NCBI GenBank assembly: GCA_937883885.1
Contig: CAKZXL010000762.1
Location: forward strand, 1-27,726
DNA: 27,726 nucleotides
Source of the DNA: an uncultured Aquincola sp.
Lineage (GTDB): Bacteria > Pseudomonadota > Gammaproteobacteria > Burkholderiales > Burkholderiaceae
Reading direction: 5' to 3'
Positions 1-8,409 of this stretch are shown here, piece after piece. A program made the translations under genes and the position numbers. Under the pieces are notes generated by a model, which was not told the origin of the DNA, made no database searches, and saw only the letters and a list, made by a program, of their open reading frames with translations. How positions within the stretch are numbered: the stretch's first letter is position 1; every line of letters starts with the position of its first letter.

Positions 1-280
1 CGGGGCGGACCAGCGCGGCTTCACGCTGGGCCAGCATCAGCTCCAGCCGCACCGGCTTGCCCGCCAGGTCGGTGAGCACGTTCTCGATGCGGGAAGCGTA
101 TTGCGACCGGATCCAGTCGAGCTTGAAGCGGTTGGGCACGCGCACCGCCGCCACCACGCCGTCTTCGCCGGCATCGGTGACGTCGGCGGGCGGCAACGGC
201 CGGATCCAGGTGTTGAATTGTTGTTCAGGCAGCTCGGCGGCCAACCGCTCGCACCCGCGCTGCCAGAGGTCTGCGCTCAT
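1..280 (-). CDS. dnaA: Chromosomal replication initiator DnaA, N-terminal part (runs off the left edge)
   Basis: Reading the minus strand from an ATG at 280 gives an open frame to the window edge (93 residues). It begins [20 protein letters not shown] and continues with the FNTWIRPL motif typical of DnaA domain I. A later stretch, [20 protein letters not shown], matches the end of domain I, the part that self-associates and contacts the DnaB helicase and DiaA-type partners. The AAA+ ATPase and DNA-binding domains lie outside the window. The gene is divergent from rpmH across a 375-nt gap, the usual layout near the origin in many proteobacteria. A DnaA-box-like 9-mer abuts the start codon, which would fit autoregulation (inference). 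Confidence 0.93.
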   Translation of the reverse strand, partial: MSADLWQRGCERLAAELPEQQFNTWIRPLPPADVTDAGEDGVVAAVRVPNRFKLDWIRSQYASRIENVLTDLAGKPVRLELMLAQREAALVRP

Positions 281-289
281 TGTGGAAAA
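281..289 (-). promoter_or_regulatory. DnaA-box-like site next to the dnaA start
   Basis: The plus strand reads TGTGGAAAA, so the minus strand reads TTTTCCACA, one mismatch from TTATCCACA. It directly abuts the dnaA start codon at 280, where binding could affect dnaA expression. Confidence 0.4.
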
Positions 290-341
290 CTCTTCTTAGA
301 GCGGGCGCATTCTACCCGTCCGTGCGTCGGGCAGGCGTGGG

Positions 342-350
342 TTATCCACA
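342..350 (+). promoter_or_regulatory. Consensus DnaA box
   Basis: The sequence TTATCCACA matches the high-affinity DnaA box exactly. It lies between dnaA and rpmH, where such boxes serve origin function and/or dnaA autoregulation. Confidence 0.7.
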
Positions 351-415
351 GTGGTGGACAAATGCCGAGCGACGCAGCCGGATGGCGCCCGCGTGGTACA
401 CCGGCAGCCCCTGAA

Positions 416-444
416 TTGACCGGGCTGTGGCTTTTTGCTGTAAT
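416..444 (+). promoter_or_regulatory. Sigma70-type promoter for the rpmH operon
   Basis: A -35 element TTGACC (416-421) and a -10 element TGTAAT (439-444) are separated by 17 bp, and each has one mismatch to consensus. The predicted start near 451 gives an rpmH leader of about 205 nt. It is the best promoter match seen in the window. Confidence 0.65.
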
Positions 445-583
445 GCCGGGTTTTCCGGACGCGAGAAGGTCGCGCCGCGCGCAGCAAAGGCAGCGCCAAG
501 AACACCTTGGCATCAGCTTGCGTTGGCGGGGCCCCGGACACCGGGCCATCAGCTATCAGGCCAGAGCCCGGCTGAAAAATTCA

Positions 584-601
584 GGCAACCCACCGGTTGC
601 C
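584..601 (+). other. Hairpin in the rpmH leader
   Basis: GGCAACC (584-590) and GGTTGCC (595-601) form a perfect 7-bp stem with a CACC loop, about 55 nt before the rpmH start. There is no following U-run, so it is not a terminator. A role in translation or RNA stability is possible but unproven. Confidence 0.4.
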
Positions 602-655
602 GCAGACTCCGACAGAGCGCCTGATCCTGCGGGTCATCACCGAAAGCACGTCATC

Positions 656-790
656 ATGAAGCGTACCTACCAGCCGTCCAAGACCCGCCGCGCCCGCACC
701 CACGGCTTTCTCGTGCGCATGAAGACCCGCGGCGGCCGCGCCGTGATCAAGGCGCGCCGCGCCAAGGGCCGCAAGCGCCTGGCGGTCTAA
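656..790 (+). CDS. rpmH: 50S ribosomal protein L34
   Basis: This 44-residue, very basic protein begins [18 protein letters not shown] and ends GRKRLAV, the near-invariant L34 sequence and usual length. L34 is a component of the large ribosomal subunit. A longer open frame starting upstream (101) is just read-through of the leader; the ATG at 656 gives the family's standard N-terminus. It is first in an operon with rnpA (29 nt downstream), yidD and yidC, a highly conserved arrangement near the origin. The promoter at 416-444 probably drives it. Confidence 0.97.
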   Translation: MKRTYQPSKTRRARTHGFLVRMKTRGGRAVIKARRAKGRKRLAV

Positions 791-819
791 GCCCCGCGGG
801 CTGCGAGCGGACGCAGCGG

Positions 820-1329
820 ATGTCACTGCCCACGCGCGTGCAACGTCTCGTGCAATCGGCCGACTTCGAGCGTGTGCTCGGCGCGCCTCAAAAGGCGCGC
901 AGCCCCCATTTCGCGATGCACTTCGTCGCGGCGCAGCCGGCGCGCCGGTCACCCCGCGCCGAAGTCGGACATCCGGCTGTACATTCGGCCGTTGAAACGT
1001 CTGGCGACAAGTTGTCAACAGATGTAGGCGCCGTGGAAGGCGCGCCTGTGGATGACTTGCCGCCGCCCGTGCCCAACGGCCGATGGCTCGGGTTGGTGGT
1101 GCCCAAGCGCCACGCACGCCGGTCGGTCACGCGCACGCTGCTCAAACGGCAGATCCGTGCCGTGGTGGGCGAGCAGGCTGAACAGCTGCCGCCCGGCCTG
1201 TGGGTGGTGCGCTTGCGCGCGCCGTTCGATGCACGCCAGTTCCGCAGTGCTGCTTCGCAGGCGCTGCGTGATGCTGCGCGCGCCGAACTCCAGAAGATGA
1301 TTCGCGCGGCCGCCTCGGCGCCGCGCTGA
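820..1329 (+). CDS. rnpA: Ribonuclease P protein component
   Basis: The protein (169 residues) is the small protein subunit of RNase P, which matures the 5' ends of tRNAs together with the M1 RNA. The N-terminal part carries the conserved F-x-x-V-L pattern (SADFERVLGAP). The RNA-binding arginine/lysine helix follows (VPKRHARRSVTRTLLKRQIR, about 103-122), and then GLWVVRLRAPFD. It sits between rpmH and yidD as expected. It is longer than the usual 115-140 residues because of a poorly conserved insert of roughly 45 residues (about 40-85) between the first strands. The DNA of that insert is less GC-rich and contains two DnaA-box-like 9-mers. Confidence 0.93.
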   Translation: MSLPTRVQRLVQSADFERVLGAPQKARSPHFAMHFVAAQPARRSPRAEVGHPAVHSAVETSGDKLSTDVGAVEGAPVDDLPPPVPNGRWLGLVVPKRHARRSVTRTLLKRQIRAVVGEQAEQLPPGLWVVRLRAPFDARQFRSAASQALRDAARAELQKMIRAAASAPR

Positions 1330-1335
1330 GCTGCC

Positions 1336-1644
1336 GTGCCCGACTGGCTCGCGCTGCTGCCGCGCCGTGCGCTGATGCTGCCGGTGCGCGCCTACCGCCT
1401 GCTGCTGAGTCCCTGGATCGGCGGCCGCTGTCTCTACGAGCCCACGTGCTCGCTCTATGCTCTGCAGGCGCTGGAACGCCACGGCGCGCTGGCCGGCGGT
1501 GTACTGGCGGCGGGCCGCATCCTGCGTTGCCACCCCTGGTGTGAAGCCGGCTGCGACCCGGTGCCCGAGCGGCCGCCCCGGCTGTTCGCATTCCTGTCGC
1601 CTGACCGCGCCGCCTCCGATTCCCCCAAGAAGACTGCTCCATGA
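1336..1644 (+). CDS. yidD: Membrane protein insertion efficiency factor YidD
   Basis: The 102-residue product has the YidD signature: LLLSPWIGGRCLYEPTCSLYALQALERHGA, then GRILRCHPWCEAGCDPVP, with the conserved cysteines. YidD is a small inner-membrane-associated protein that helps Sec/YidC-dependent insertion. The start is a GTG 6 nt after the rnpA stop, and the gene ends in an ATGA overlap with yidC, implying translational coupling. The C-terminal tail (about 80-102) is a short proline/charge-rich extension that is often variable. Confidence 0.93.
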   Translation: MPDWLALLPRRALMLPVRAYRLLLSPWIGGRCLYEPTCSLYALQALERHGALAGGVLAAGRILRCHPWCEAGCDPVPERPPRLFAFLSPDRAASDSPKKTAP

Positions 1645-3302
1645 CCGATATTCGCCGTACCCTGCTCTGGGTGGTGTTCTCGATGTCCCTCGTCCTGTTA
1701 TGGGACGCGTGGAACAAGCACACCGGCCAGCCGTCGTTCTTCGGCCCGCATGCGGCCAAGCCGGCCGCGGCCGGTTCCGCACCTGCCTTGGGTGCATCCG
1801 GCGTGCCGGCGCCCACGGCCACCGCGACGGCTGTGGCCGGCGCCGTGCCCAACGCACCCGCCGCTGCCGCCCCCAAGGGTGAACAGATCACCGTCACCAC
1901 CGACAAGGTGAAGGCGGTGCTGGACAGCCAGGGCGGCGAGCTGGTGTACCTGGAGCTGCTGGGCCAGCGCGACCAGAACGACCACAGCCGCAACGTCGTG
2001 CTGTTCGACCGCAGCGCGCAGCGGGTGTACCTGGCGCAGACGGGCCTGATCAGCGCCAACGCGGGCGCCAAGCTGCCCAACCACTTCACGCCGATGACGG
2101 CGGTGGCCGGCCCGCGCACGCTGGCCGACGGCACGAACGACGTGCAGGTGCGCTTCGAGTCGCAGCCGGTGGATGGCGTCAAGCTGGTCAAGACCTACAC
2201 CTTCACCCGTGGCCAGTACACCATCGGTGTGCAGCACGACGTGATCAACGGCTCGGGCCAGGCCATCCAGCCCGAGCTGTACCTGCAGCTGGTGCGCGAC
2301 GGCAACCCGCCCCCGGGTGAGTCGTCGTTCTATTCCACCTTCACCGGCCCGGCCGCGTATACCGACAACAGCAAGTTCCGCAAGATCGAGTTCAAGCACA
2401 TCGAGAAGAACGACGCCGAGTACGACCGCAAGGCGGACAACGGCTGGATCGCGATGGTGCAGCACTACTTCGCCTCGGCCTGGCTGGTGAACACCCAGCA
2501 GCCGCGCGAGTTCCGCGCCGAGAAGGTGGGCACCAACCTGTACTCGATCGCGATGGTGCTGCCGCTGGGCGAAGTGGCTCCCGGCCAGACCAAGACGCAG
2601 CAGGCGGTGCTGTTCTCCGGCCCGCAGGAAGAAAAGAAGCTGGAGGCGCTGGCGCCGGGCCTGGACCTGGTGAAGGACTACGGCTGGTTCCACATCCTCT
2701 CGAAGCCGCTGTTCTGGCTGCTGACCAAGCTGCACGGCGTGCTGGGCAACTGGGGCTGGGCGATCGTGGCGCTGGTGGTGCTGCTGAAGATCGCCTTCTA
2801 CTGGCTGAATGCCAGCGCCTACCGCTCGATGGCCAAGATGAAGGCCATCAACCCCAAGATCCAGGAGATGCGCGAGCGGCTGAAGGACAAGCCGCAGCAG
2901 ATGCAGCAGGAGATGATGCGCATCTACCGCGAAGAGAAGGTCAACCCGCTGGGCAGCTGCCTGCCGATCTTCCTGCAGATGCCCTTCTTCATCGCGCTGT
3001 ACTGGGTGCTGCTGTCCACCGTCGAGATGCGCGACGCGCCCTGGATCCTGTGGATCACCGACCTGTCGGCCAAGGACCCGTACTTCATCCTGCCGCTGGT
3101 CATGACCGCCACCTCGCTGTTCCAGGTGTGGCTGAACCCCACGCCGCCGGACCCGATGCAGGCCAAGATGATGTGGATCATGCCGCTGGTGTTCAGCGTG
3201 ATGTTCTTCTTCTTCCCGGCGGGCCTGGTGCTGTACTGGATCACCAACAACCTGCTGACCATCGCGCAGCAGTGGTTCATCAACAAGCGATTGGGCGTCT
3301 GA
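1641..3302 (+). CDS. yidC: Membrane protein insertase YidC
   Basis: YidC (553 residues) inserts and folds inner-membrane proteins alone or with SecYEG. The N-terminal transmembrane segment (about 7-24) begins [20 protein letters not shown]. It is followed by an Ala/Pro-rich linker and the large periplasmic beta-sandwich domain (about 80-340). The C-terminal conserved insertase core starts near 355. Recognisable pieces are [20 protein letters not shown], the cytoplasmic hairpin ([14 protein letters not shown], [20 protein letters not shown]), [17 protein letters not shown] and the final [17 protein letters not shown]. This is the long Gram-negative form. Translation is coupled to yidD by a 4-nt overlap, and a strong terminator follows. 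Confidence 0.97.
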   Translation: MTDIRRTLLWVVFSMSLVLLWDAWNKHTGQPSFFGPHAAKPAAAGSAPALGASGVPAPTATATAVAGAVPNAPAAAAPKGEQITVTTDKVKAVLDSQGGELVYLELLGQRDQNDHSRNVVLFDRSAQRVYLAQTGLISANAGAKLPNHFTPMTAVAGPRTLADGTNDVQVRFESQPVDGVKLVKTYTFTRGQYTIGVQHDVINGSGQAIQPELYLQLVRDGNPPPGESSFYSTFTGPAAYTDNSKFRKIEFKHIEKNDAEYDRKADNGWIAMVQHYFASAWLVNTQQPREFRAEKVGTNLYSIAMVLPLGEVAPGQTKTQQAVLFSGPQEEKKLEALAPGLDLVKDYGWFHILSKPLFWLLTKLHGVLGNWGWAIVALVVLLKIAFYWLNASAYRSMAKMKAINPKIQEMRERLKDKPQQMQQEMMRIYREEKVNPLGSCLPIFLQMPFFIALYWVLLSTVEMRDAPWILWITDLSAKDPYFILPLVMTATSLFQVWLNPTPPDPMQAKMMWIMPLVFSVMFFFFPAGLVLYWITNNLLTIAQQWFINKRLGV

Positions 3303-3318
3303 CGACCCTCTGCTGAAC

Positions 3319-3360
3319 AGGCCCCGGCGCATGCCTTTGCGCCGGGGCCTTTGTCTTTCT
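3319..3360 (+). terminator. Rho-independent terminator after yidC
   Basis: A perfect 12-bp GC-rich stem (3319-3330 with 3339-3350) has an 8-nt loop and is followed by TTGTCTTTCT. It lies 17 nt after the yidC stop and ends the rpmH operon. It also argues against an in-frame mnmE start at 3331, which lies inside the stem-loop. Confidence 0.85.
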
Positions 3361-3381
3361 GCTCGCACCACAATCCCGCCC

Positions 3382-4773
3382 ATGCTGTCCCGTCATGAAG
3401 ACCCCATTGCTGCCATCGCCACCGCACCCGGCCGCGGTGCCGTGGGCATCGTGCGCGTGTCTGCCCGCCAGGACCTCGGCCCGCTGATGGCTGCGGTCTG
3501 TGGCCGCGTGCTGCAGCCGCGCCATGCCACCTACCTGCCACTGCGGGATGCCGATGGCCAGCCCATCGACCATGGCCTGGCGCTGTACTTTCCGGCGCCG
3601 CATTCCTACACCGGCGAGCATGTGCTGGAGCTGCAGGCCCACGGTGGCCCGGTGGTGCTGCAGCTGCTGCTGGCGCGCTGCCTGGCGGTGGGGGAGGGCA
3701 TCGGCCTGCGCCTGGCCGAGCCGGGTGAATTCACGCAGCGCGCCTTCCTGAACGACAAGCTCGACCTGGCGCAGGCCGAGGCGGTGAGCGACCTGATCGA
3801 CGCCAGCACCGAGGCGGCCGCCCGCTCGGCCAGCCGCTCGCTCAGCGGTGCTTTCTCGCAAGAGATCGACACGCTGCGCGACCGCATCGTGCACCTGCGC
3901 ATGCTGGTGGAAGCCACGCTGGACTTTCCGGAGGAAGAGATCGACTTCCTGGAAAAGGCCGACGCCCGTGGCCAGCTGCAGCGCTTGATCGCGTCGGTGG
4001 ACGAGGTGCTGGACCGGGCGAAGCAGGGTGCGTTGCTGCGCGAGGGCATCCGCGTGGTGCTGGCCGGCCAGCCCAACGTGGGCAAGAGCTCGCTGCTCAA
4101 TGCGCTGGCCGGGGCTGAGCTGGCCATCGTCACGCCCATCCCGGGCACCACGCGCGACAAGGTGCAGCAGACCATCCAGATCGAAGGCGTGCCGCTGCAC
4201 GTGATCGACACCGCCGGCCTGCGCGAAGCCACCGACGAGGTGGAGCGCATCGGCATCTCGCGCAGCTGGAGCGAGATCGAGCAGGCCGATGCGGTGATCT
4301 TCCTGCACGACCTGACGCGGCTGGGCCAACCCGACTACGACGCCGGTGATGCCGAGATCGCGCAGCGCCTGCTGGGTGCCGATCCGCGTCAGCAGGCGCG
4401 GGTGCTGCACGTGTACAACAAGGCCGATGCGGCGGCGACGGCACCAGCCCCACTGGCAGCCGCTGCGCTGCAGTTGTCCGCCGCCACCGGCGCCGGTCTC
4501 GACGGCCTGCGCCAGGCCTTGCTGGCCAAGGCCGGCTGGCATGCATCGCCCGAAGGCGTGTTCATCGCGCGCACCCGCCATGTGCAGGCGCTGCGCCGCA
4601 CGCGTGAGCATCTGCTGCTGGCGCAGGCGCATGGCCAGTCGGCCGATGCCGCGCTGGATCTGCTGGCCGAAGAACTGCGCCTGGCCCACAACGCGCTGGG
4701 CGAGATCACCGGCGCCTTCAGCGCCGACGACCTGCTGGGCGAGATCTTCAGCCGCTTTTGCATCGGCAAGTGA
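3382..4773 (+). CDS. mnmE: tRNA uridine-5-carboxymethylaminomethyl modification GTPase MnmE
   Basis: With MnmG, MnmE adds (carboxymethyl)aminomethyl groups at wobble U34 of certain tRNAs. The product has 463 residues. The N-terminal formyl-THF-binding domain (1-120) begins [22 protein letters not shown]. An all-helical domain encloses the Ras-like G domain, with G1 GQPNVGKSS (229-237), the GTT switch motif (near 255), G3 DTAGL (276-280) and G4 NKAD (346-349). The chain ends in the diagnostic FCIGK with the essential cysteine. The ATG at 3382 gives the family N-terminus; an upstream in-frame ATG at 3331 lies in the yidC terminator. Its place after yidC is a conserved neighbourhood. Confidence 0.96.
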   Translation: MLSRHEDPIAAIATAPGRGAVGIVRVSARQDLGPLMAAVCGRVLQPRHATYLPLRDADGQPIDHGLALYFPAPHSYTGEHVLELQAHGGPVVLQLLLARCLAVGEGIGLRLAEPGEFTQRAFLNDKLDLAQAEAVSDLIDASTEAAARSASRSLSGAFSQEIDTLRDRIVHLRMLVEATLDFPEEEIDFLEKADARGQLQRLIASVDEVLDRAKQGALLREGIRVVLAGQPNVGKSSLLNALAGAELAIVTPIPGTTRDKVQQTIQIEGVPLHVIDTAGLREATDEVERIGISRSWSEIEQADAVIFLHDLTRLGQPDYDAGDAEIAQRLLGADPRQQARVLHVYNKADAAATAPAPLAAAALQLSAATGAGLDGLRQALLAKAGWHASPEGVFIARTRHVQALRRTREHLLLAQAHGQSADAALDLLAEELRLAHNALGEITGAFSADDLLGEIFSRFCIGK

Positions 4774-4780
4774 ATCTGCA

Positions 4781-4808
4781 CCAAGGCTGCACCGCAGCGG
4801 TGCTTTGG
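4781..4808 (+). other. Hairpin after mnmE
   Basis: GCACC and GGTGC pair around a GCAGC loop, with partly paired flanks (CCAAG/TTTGG), just after the mnmE stop. No U-run follows, so it is at best a weak terminator or an RNA 3'-end stabiliser. Confidence 0.3.
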
Positions 4809-4821
4809 CAGGTCGCTTGCC

Positions 4822-4827
4822 CATAAT
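4822..4827 (+). promoter_or_regulatory. Possible -10 element for the cyclic-nucleotide-binding gene
   Basis: CATAAT matches the sigma70 -10 consensus at five of six positions and lies 25 nt before the ATG at 4853. No good -35 is seen at the usual distance, so this is tentative. Confidence 0.3.
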
Positions 4828-4852
4828 GATCCAGGGGTGACAAGGAACCTGG

Positions 4853-5320
4853 ATGGACTTGAGCGCATTGAAGGAAGCAGTGGCCACGCTGAACGCGGAC
4901 GACGCTTTCGGGCAGCGCTTGAGTGAAGACACCTGGCAGGCCCTGGCGCCGCTGCTCACCCGTCATGAATTGCGCGTCGGCCATCTGCTGCTCAAGCAGG
5001 ATGAAGTCGACGCCACCTTGTACTTCCTCGAACGCGGCAGCTTGCAGGTCTTCGTCACCTGCAGCACGCCGGGCACCCATCGCGTGGCCATCCTGCGCGC
5101 GGGTTCGGTGGTGGGGGAAGCGGGCCTGTTCGGCCGCACGCCCCGCATGGCCAACGTGGAAGCGATGAGCAACTGCGTGGTGTGGGGCTTGCGGGCCGCG
5201 CAGCTGGAATCGCTGGCGGCACAAGCCCCTGCGCTGGCGCTGGAGCTGGTGCGCGCGGCGGCCGGCGTGCTGGCGGTGCGCACCCGCGCCAACCTGGAAC
5301 GCGCGGTGCCGCTGAGCTGA
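4853..5320 (+). CDS. Stand-alone cyclic-nucleotide-binding (CNMP/Crp-type sensor) domain protein
   Basis: The 155-residue protein is a single cNMP-binding beta-roll (about 30-150): LLLKQDEVDATLYFLERGSLQVFV, then AGSVVGEAGLFGRTPRMANVEAMSNCVVWGL. The segment GEAGLF...PRMANVEA aligns with the phosphate-binding cassette of Crp/PKA sensor domains. The usual glutamate and the arginine appear to be present, so nucleotide binding is possible but not certain. There is no helix-turn-helix, so it is unlikely to be a DNA-binding Crp regulator; it may act by protein contact. An AAGGAA ribosome-binding site lies 5 nt before the ATG. It is convergent with the cation antiporter. Confidence 0.8.
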   Translation: MDLSALKEAVATLNADDAFGQRLSEDTWQALAPLLTRHELRVGHLLLKQDEVDATLYFLERGSLQVFVTCSTPGTHRVAILRAGSVVGEAGLFGRTPRMANVEAMSNCVVWGLRAAQLESLAAQAPALALELVRAAAGVLAVRTRANLERAVPLS

Positions 5321-5333
5321 GGCTCAGCTTTCG
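5311..5333 (+). terminator. Probable terminator overlapping the end of the cNMP-binding gene
   Basis: GCTGAGC (5311-5317) and GCTCAGC (5322-5328) form a perfect 7-bp stem with a TGAG loop, followed by TTTCGTCG. The left arm covers the stop codon region. It sits between two convergent genes only 17 nt apart. The U-run is short, so termination may be partial. Confidence 0.45.
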
Positions 5334-5337
5334 TCGT

Positions 5338-7335
5338 TCAGCCCTTCAGCAGCTTTTCTTCGGCCAGCGACAGCGGCTCCGGCAGGCCCGACAGCACCAG
5401 CGTGTCGCCCGGGCCCAGCACCAGGCCGTCTTCTGCCGCCACCACCTGGCCCGAGCCCAGCCGCACCGACACCACCTGCACGCCCACTGCATGCAGCGCC
5501 AGCGCACCCAGCGACTGGCCCAGGCTGGCCGCTGCGGCGGGCAGGCTCACCGACAGCAGACGGGCCTGCTGGCGCTCTTCGGCCCCGTCGTCGTCGGCAC
5601 CATGGAAGTAGCCGCGCAGCAGGCCGTAGCGCGCATTGCGGGCGTCCTGTGTCAGCCGGATCACACGGCGCATGGGCACGCCCACCAGCGCCAGCGCATG
5701 CGAAGCCAGCATCAACGAGCCTTCGATGGCCTCGGGCACCACCTCGGTGGCGCCGGCATTGCGCAGCAGCTCCAGGTCGGTGTCGTCGATGGTGCGGATG
5801 ATCACCGGCACCTTGGGCGCATGCTCGCGCGCCAGCCGCAGAATCTTCAGCGCCGAGGCGGTGTCGTGGTAGCTCACCACCACCGCACTGGCGCGGGCCA
5901 GGCCGGCGGCCATCAGGCTGCGCAGCTTGGCGGCATCGCCGAACACCACGCTCTGGCCGGCGGCGGCGGCCTGGCGCACGCGGTCGGGGTCCAGGTCCAA
6001 TGCCATGTACGGAATGCGCTCGGCCTCCAGCAGGCGGGCCAGGTTCTGGCCGCTGCGGCCATAGCCGCAGATGATCACGTGCGCCTCGCTGCGGATGGAC
6101 TTCTTGGCGATGGTGGTGAGCGCCGCGGCCTGCATCAGCCAGTCGGTGGCCGACAGCCGCATCACGATGCGGTTGCTGTACATCACGATGAAGGGCGTGG
6201 CGATCATCGAGATCACCATGCCAGCCAGGATGGGGCTTTCCAGCCGCGGGGTCAGCAGCTCGTGCTGGCGGGCCAGGGCCAGCAGCACGAAGCCGAACTC
6301 ACCGGCCTGCGCCAGGTACAGGCCCGTGCGCAGCGCCACACCGGGCGTGGCGTTGAACACCCGCGACAGGCCGGTGACCAGCGCGAACTTGAACAGCACC
6401 GGCAGCACCGCCAGCACCAGCACCAGCGGCCACTGCGCCACCACCAGCGACATGTCCAGCTTCATGCCGATGGTGATGAAGAACAGGCCCAGCAGCACGT
6501 CGTGGAAGGGCCGGATGTCGCTTTCCACCTGGTGCTTGTATTCGGTCTCGGCGATCAGCATGCCGGCCACGAAGGCGCCCAGCGCCAGCGACAGGCCCGC
6601 ATGCTCGGTGAGCCAGGCCAGGCCCAGCGTGACCAGCAGCAGGTTCAGCACGAACAGCTCCGAGCTCTTGCGCCGTGCCACCAGCGTGAGCCACCAGCGC
6701 ATCAGCTTCTGCCCACCCACCAGCAGCAGCGCCAGCAGCGCCGCGGCCTTGAGCACCGCGAACAGCAGCTCGGTGAACAGCACCTCCGGCGGCGCAGTGA
6801 GCGCGGGTATGAGCACCAGCAGCGGCACCACGGCCAGGTCCTGGAACAGCAGCACGCCCATCACGCGGCGGCCATGTTCGGTTTCCAGCTCCAGCCGCTC
6901 GGCCATCAGCTTGCCGAGGATGGCGGTGCTGCTCATCGCCAATGCGCCGCCCAGCACCACCGCATGCTGCCAGCTCAGGCCGTAGCTGCGGCCCGCCAGG
7001 CCGAAGGCCATACCCAGCAAGGCATTGCCCACGATGGCAGCCAGCATGGTGAGCGTGACCTGCCACAGGCCCAAGCCGAACACCAGCGTGCGCATGCTGC
7101 GCAGCTTGGGCAGGTTGAACTCCAGCCCGATGACGAACATCAGGAAGACGACGCCGAACTCGGCCAGGTATTCGACACCGCCGTTCTCGCGCGACAGCGC
7201 CAGCGCATTGGGCCCGATGACCACGCCCACCACCAGGTAGCCCAGCATCGGCGGCAGCCGCAATGAGCGGCAGGCCACCACACCCGCCACCGCGGCCACC
7301 AAGTACAGCAATACCAGTTCGAGCGTAGTAGCCAT
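5338..7335 (-). CDS. Kef-type monovalent cation:proton antiporter (CPA2) with RCK/TrkA domains
   Basis: The ATG at 7335 starts MATTLELVLLYLVAAVAGVV, directly entering the first transmembrane segment; the frame stays open upstream, but that part overlaps kdsD and is unsupported. The 665-residue product has about 12-13 membrane segments (1-380) of the Na+/H+ exchanger type (LPPMLGYLVVGVVIGPNAL, GLEFNLPKL). A cytosolic TrkA-N Rossmann domain follows from about 420 (IICGYGRSGQNLARLLEAE...VVFGDA). A TrkA-C domain ends the chain (about 575-660, DGLVLGPGDTLVLSGLPEPL). Such proteins exchange K+ or Na+ for H+ under ligand control. KefB/KefC is the nearest named type, but no KefF/KefG partner is seen and the substrate is not fixed by sequence. 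Confidence 0.92.
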   Translation of the reverse strand: MATTLELVLLYLVAAVAGVVACRSLRLPPMLGYLVVGVVIGPNALALSRENGGVEYLAEFGVVFLMFVIGLEFNLPKLRSMRTLVFGLGLWQVTLTMLAAIVGNALLGMAFGLAGRSYGLSWQHAVVLGGALAMSSTAILGKLMAERLELETEHGRRVMGVLLFQDLAVVPLLVLIPALTAPPEVLFTELLFAVLKAAALLALLLVGGQKLMRWWLTLVARRKSSELFVLNLLLVTLGLAWLTEHAGLSLALGAFVAGMLIAETEYKHQVESDIRPFHDVLLGLFFITIGMKLDMSLVVAQWPLVLVLAVLPVLFKFALVTGLSRVFNATPGVALRTGLYLAQAGEFGFVLLALARQHELLTPRLESPILAGMVISMIATPFIVMYSNRIVMRLSATDWLMQAAALTTIAKKSIRSEAHVIICGYGRSGQNLARLLEAERIPYMALDLDPDRVRQAAAAGQSVVFGDAAKLRSLMAAGLARASAVVVSYHDTASALKILRLAREHAPKVPVIIRTIDDTDLELLRNAGATEVVPEAIEGSLMLASHALALVGVPMRRVIRLTQDARNARYGLLRGYFHGADDDGAEERQQARLLSVSLPAAAASLGQSLGALALHAVGVQVVSVRLGSGQVVAAEDGLVLGPGDTLVLSGLPEPLSLAEEKLLKG

Positions 7336-7407
7336 GCGGCGTGGACCCAGCGCAAGCGCCATGCCTGCCAACCTAGAATGCCCGATCCTAAGTGAGCCAT
7401 TGACAAC

Positions 7408-8409
7408 GTGATCAACGAGCCCCCCGCGGCCGCCAGCTTCGACGCCGAACGTGCGCTGCGGCTGGCCGCCGAGACCTTCGAGATCGAGGCCGAGGCCCTG
7501 CTGTCCATCCGCTCCGGGCTGTCCTCGGCCTTCGTCGATGCGGTGCGCCTGGTGCTGGCCTGCCGCGGCCGCGTGGTGGTGATGGGCATGGGCAAGAGCG
7601 GCCATGTGGGCCGCAAGATCGCGGCCACGCTGGCATCCACCGGCACGCCGGCGATGTTCGTGCACCCGGGCGAAGCCAGCCATGGCGACCTGGGCATGGT
7701 CACGCTGCAGGACGTGGTGCTGGCCATCTCCAATTCAGGTGAGAGCGACGAGCTCAACGTCATCCTGCCGGTGCTCAAGCGCCTGGGCGTGCCGCTGATC
7801 GCGATGACCGGCCGCGCCCAGTCCACGCTGGCCCGCCATGCCGACCAGGTGTTGCTGTGCAAGGTCGAGCGTGAAGCCTGCCCGCTGAACCTGGCGCCCA
7901 CCACCAGCACCACCGCGCAGATGGCGATGGGCGATGCACTGGCGGTGGCGCTGCTGGACGCACGCGGCTTTCATGAACAGGACTTTGCGCGCTCACATCC
8001 CGGGGGCGCGCTGGGCCGCAAGCTGCTGATGCATGTGCGCGACCTGATGCGCTCGGGCGATGACCTGCCGCGCGTGCCGCCCGAGGCCGAGTTCCTGCAG
8101 ATGCTGCACGAGATGAGCGCCAAGGGCCTGGGCTTTGCCGTGGTGGTGGGCGCCGACGACGTGGTGCAGGGCATCTTCACCGATGGCGACCTGCGCCGCC
8201 TGATCGAACGTGGCACCGACCTGCGCGCCTTCCGCGCGCAGGAGGTGATGCACACCGCGCCGCGCCGCGTGCGCGACGACGTGCTGGCGGTGGAAGCCGC
8301 CACCGTGATGGAACAACACCGCGTCACGAGTGTGCTGGTGGTGGATGCGCAAGACCGGCTGGTCGGCGCCATCAACAGCAACGACCTGATGCGGGCCAAG
8401 GTGATTTGA
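7408..8409 (+). CDS. kdsD: Arabinose-5-phosphate isomerase (KpsF/GutQ/KdsD type)
   Basis: This enzyme converts ribulose-5-phosphate to arabinose-5-phosphate, the first step of Kdo synthesis for LPS. The 333 residues contain an N-terminal SIS sugar-isomerase domain (about 48-185): RVVVMGMGKSGHVGRKIAATLASTG, HGDLGMV, SNSGESDEL, then APTTSTTA and HPGGALGR. Two CBS domains follow (about 210-270 and 278-333). The start is GTG, 72 nt from the divergent antiporter gene. kdsC follows with a one-base TGATG overlap, which supports the Kdo assignment over GutQ or a capsule-specific KpsF. Confidence 0.93.
   Translation: MINEPPAAASFDAERALRLAAETFEIEAEALLSIRSGLSSAFVDAVRLVLACRGRVVVMGMGKSGHVGRKIAATLASTGTPAMFVHPGEASHGDLGMVTLQDVVLAISNSGESDELNVILPVLKRLGVPLIAMTGRAQSTLARHADQVLLCKVEREACPLNLAPTTSTTAQMAMGDALAVALLDARGFHEQDFARSHPGGALGRKLLMHVRDLMRSGDDLPRVPPEAEFLQMLHEMSAKGLGFAVVVGADDVVQGIFTDGDLRRLIERGTDLRAFRAQEVMHTAPRRVRDDVLAVEAATVMEQHRVTSVLVVDAQDRLVGAINSNDLMRAKVI

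Larger units (their letters stand above)
281..655. other. dnaA-rpmH intergenic region, candidate replication-origin segment
   Basis: This 375-nt gap contains no convincing gene. It holds a perfect DnaA box (TTATCCACA, 342-350), a one-mismatch box on the other strand next to the dnaA start (281-289), a sigma70-like promoter towards rpmH (416-444), and a 7-bp hairpin in the predicted rpmH leader (584-601). The stretch around 411-465 is less GC-rich than its surroundings. The dnaA-rpmH gap is a known oriC location in several proteobacteria. Only two good boxes are visible here, so the functional origin could also lie on the other side of dnaA, outside the window. Confidence 0.45.

Noticed and set aside
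1698..3383. 561-residue open frame on the minus strand opposite yidC
   Set aside because: It is an antisense shadow of the GC-rich yidC gene; composition is His/Arg/Gln-rich with no recognisable domain.
5182..7266. 694-residue plus-strand open frame opposite the Kef-type antiporter
   Set aside because: Extremely Gln/His/Ala-rich with no domain; shadow of the antiporter gene.
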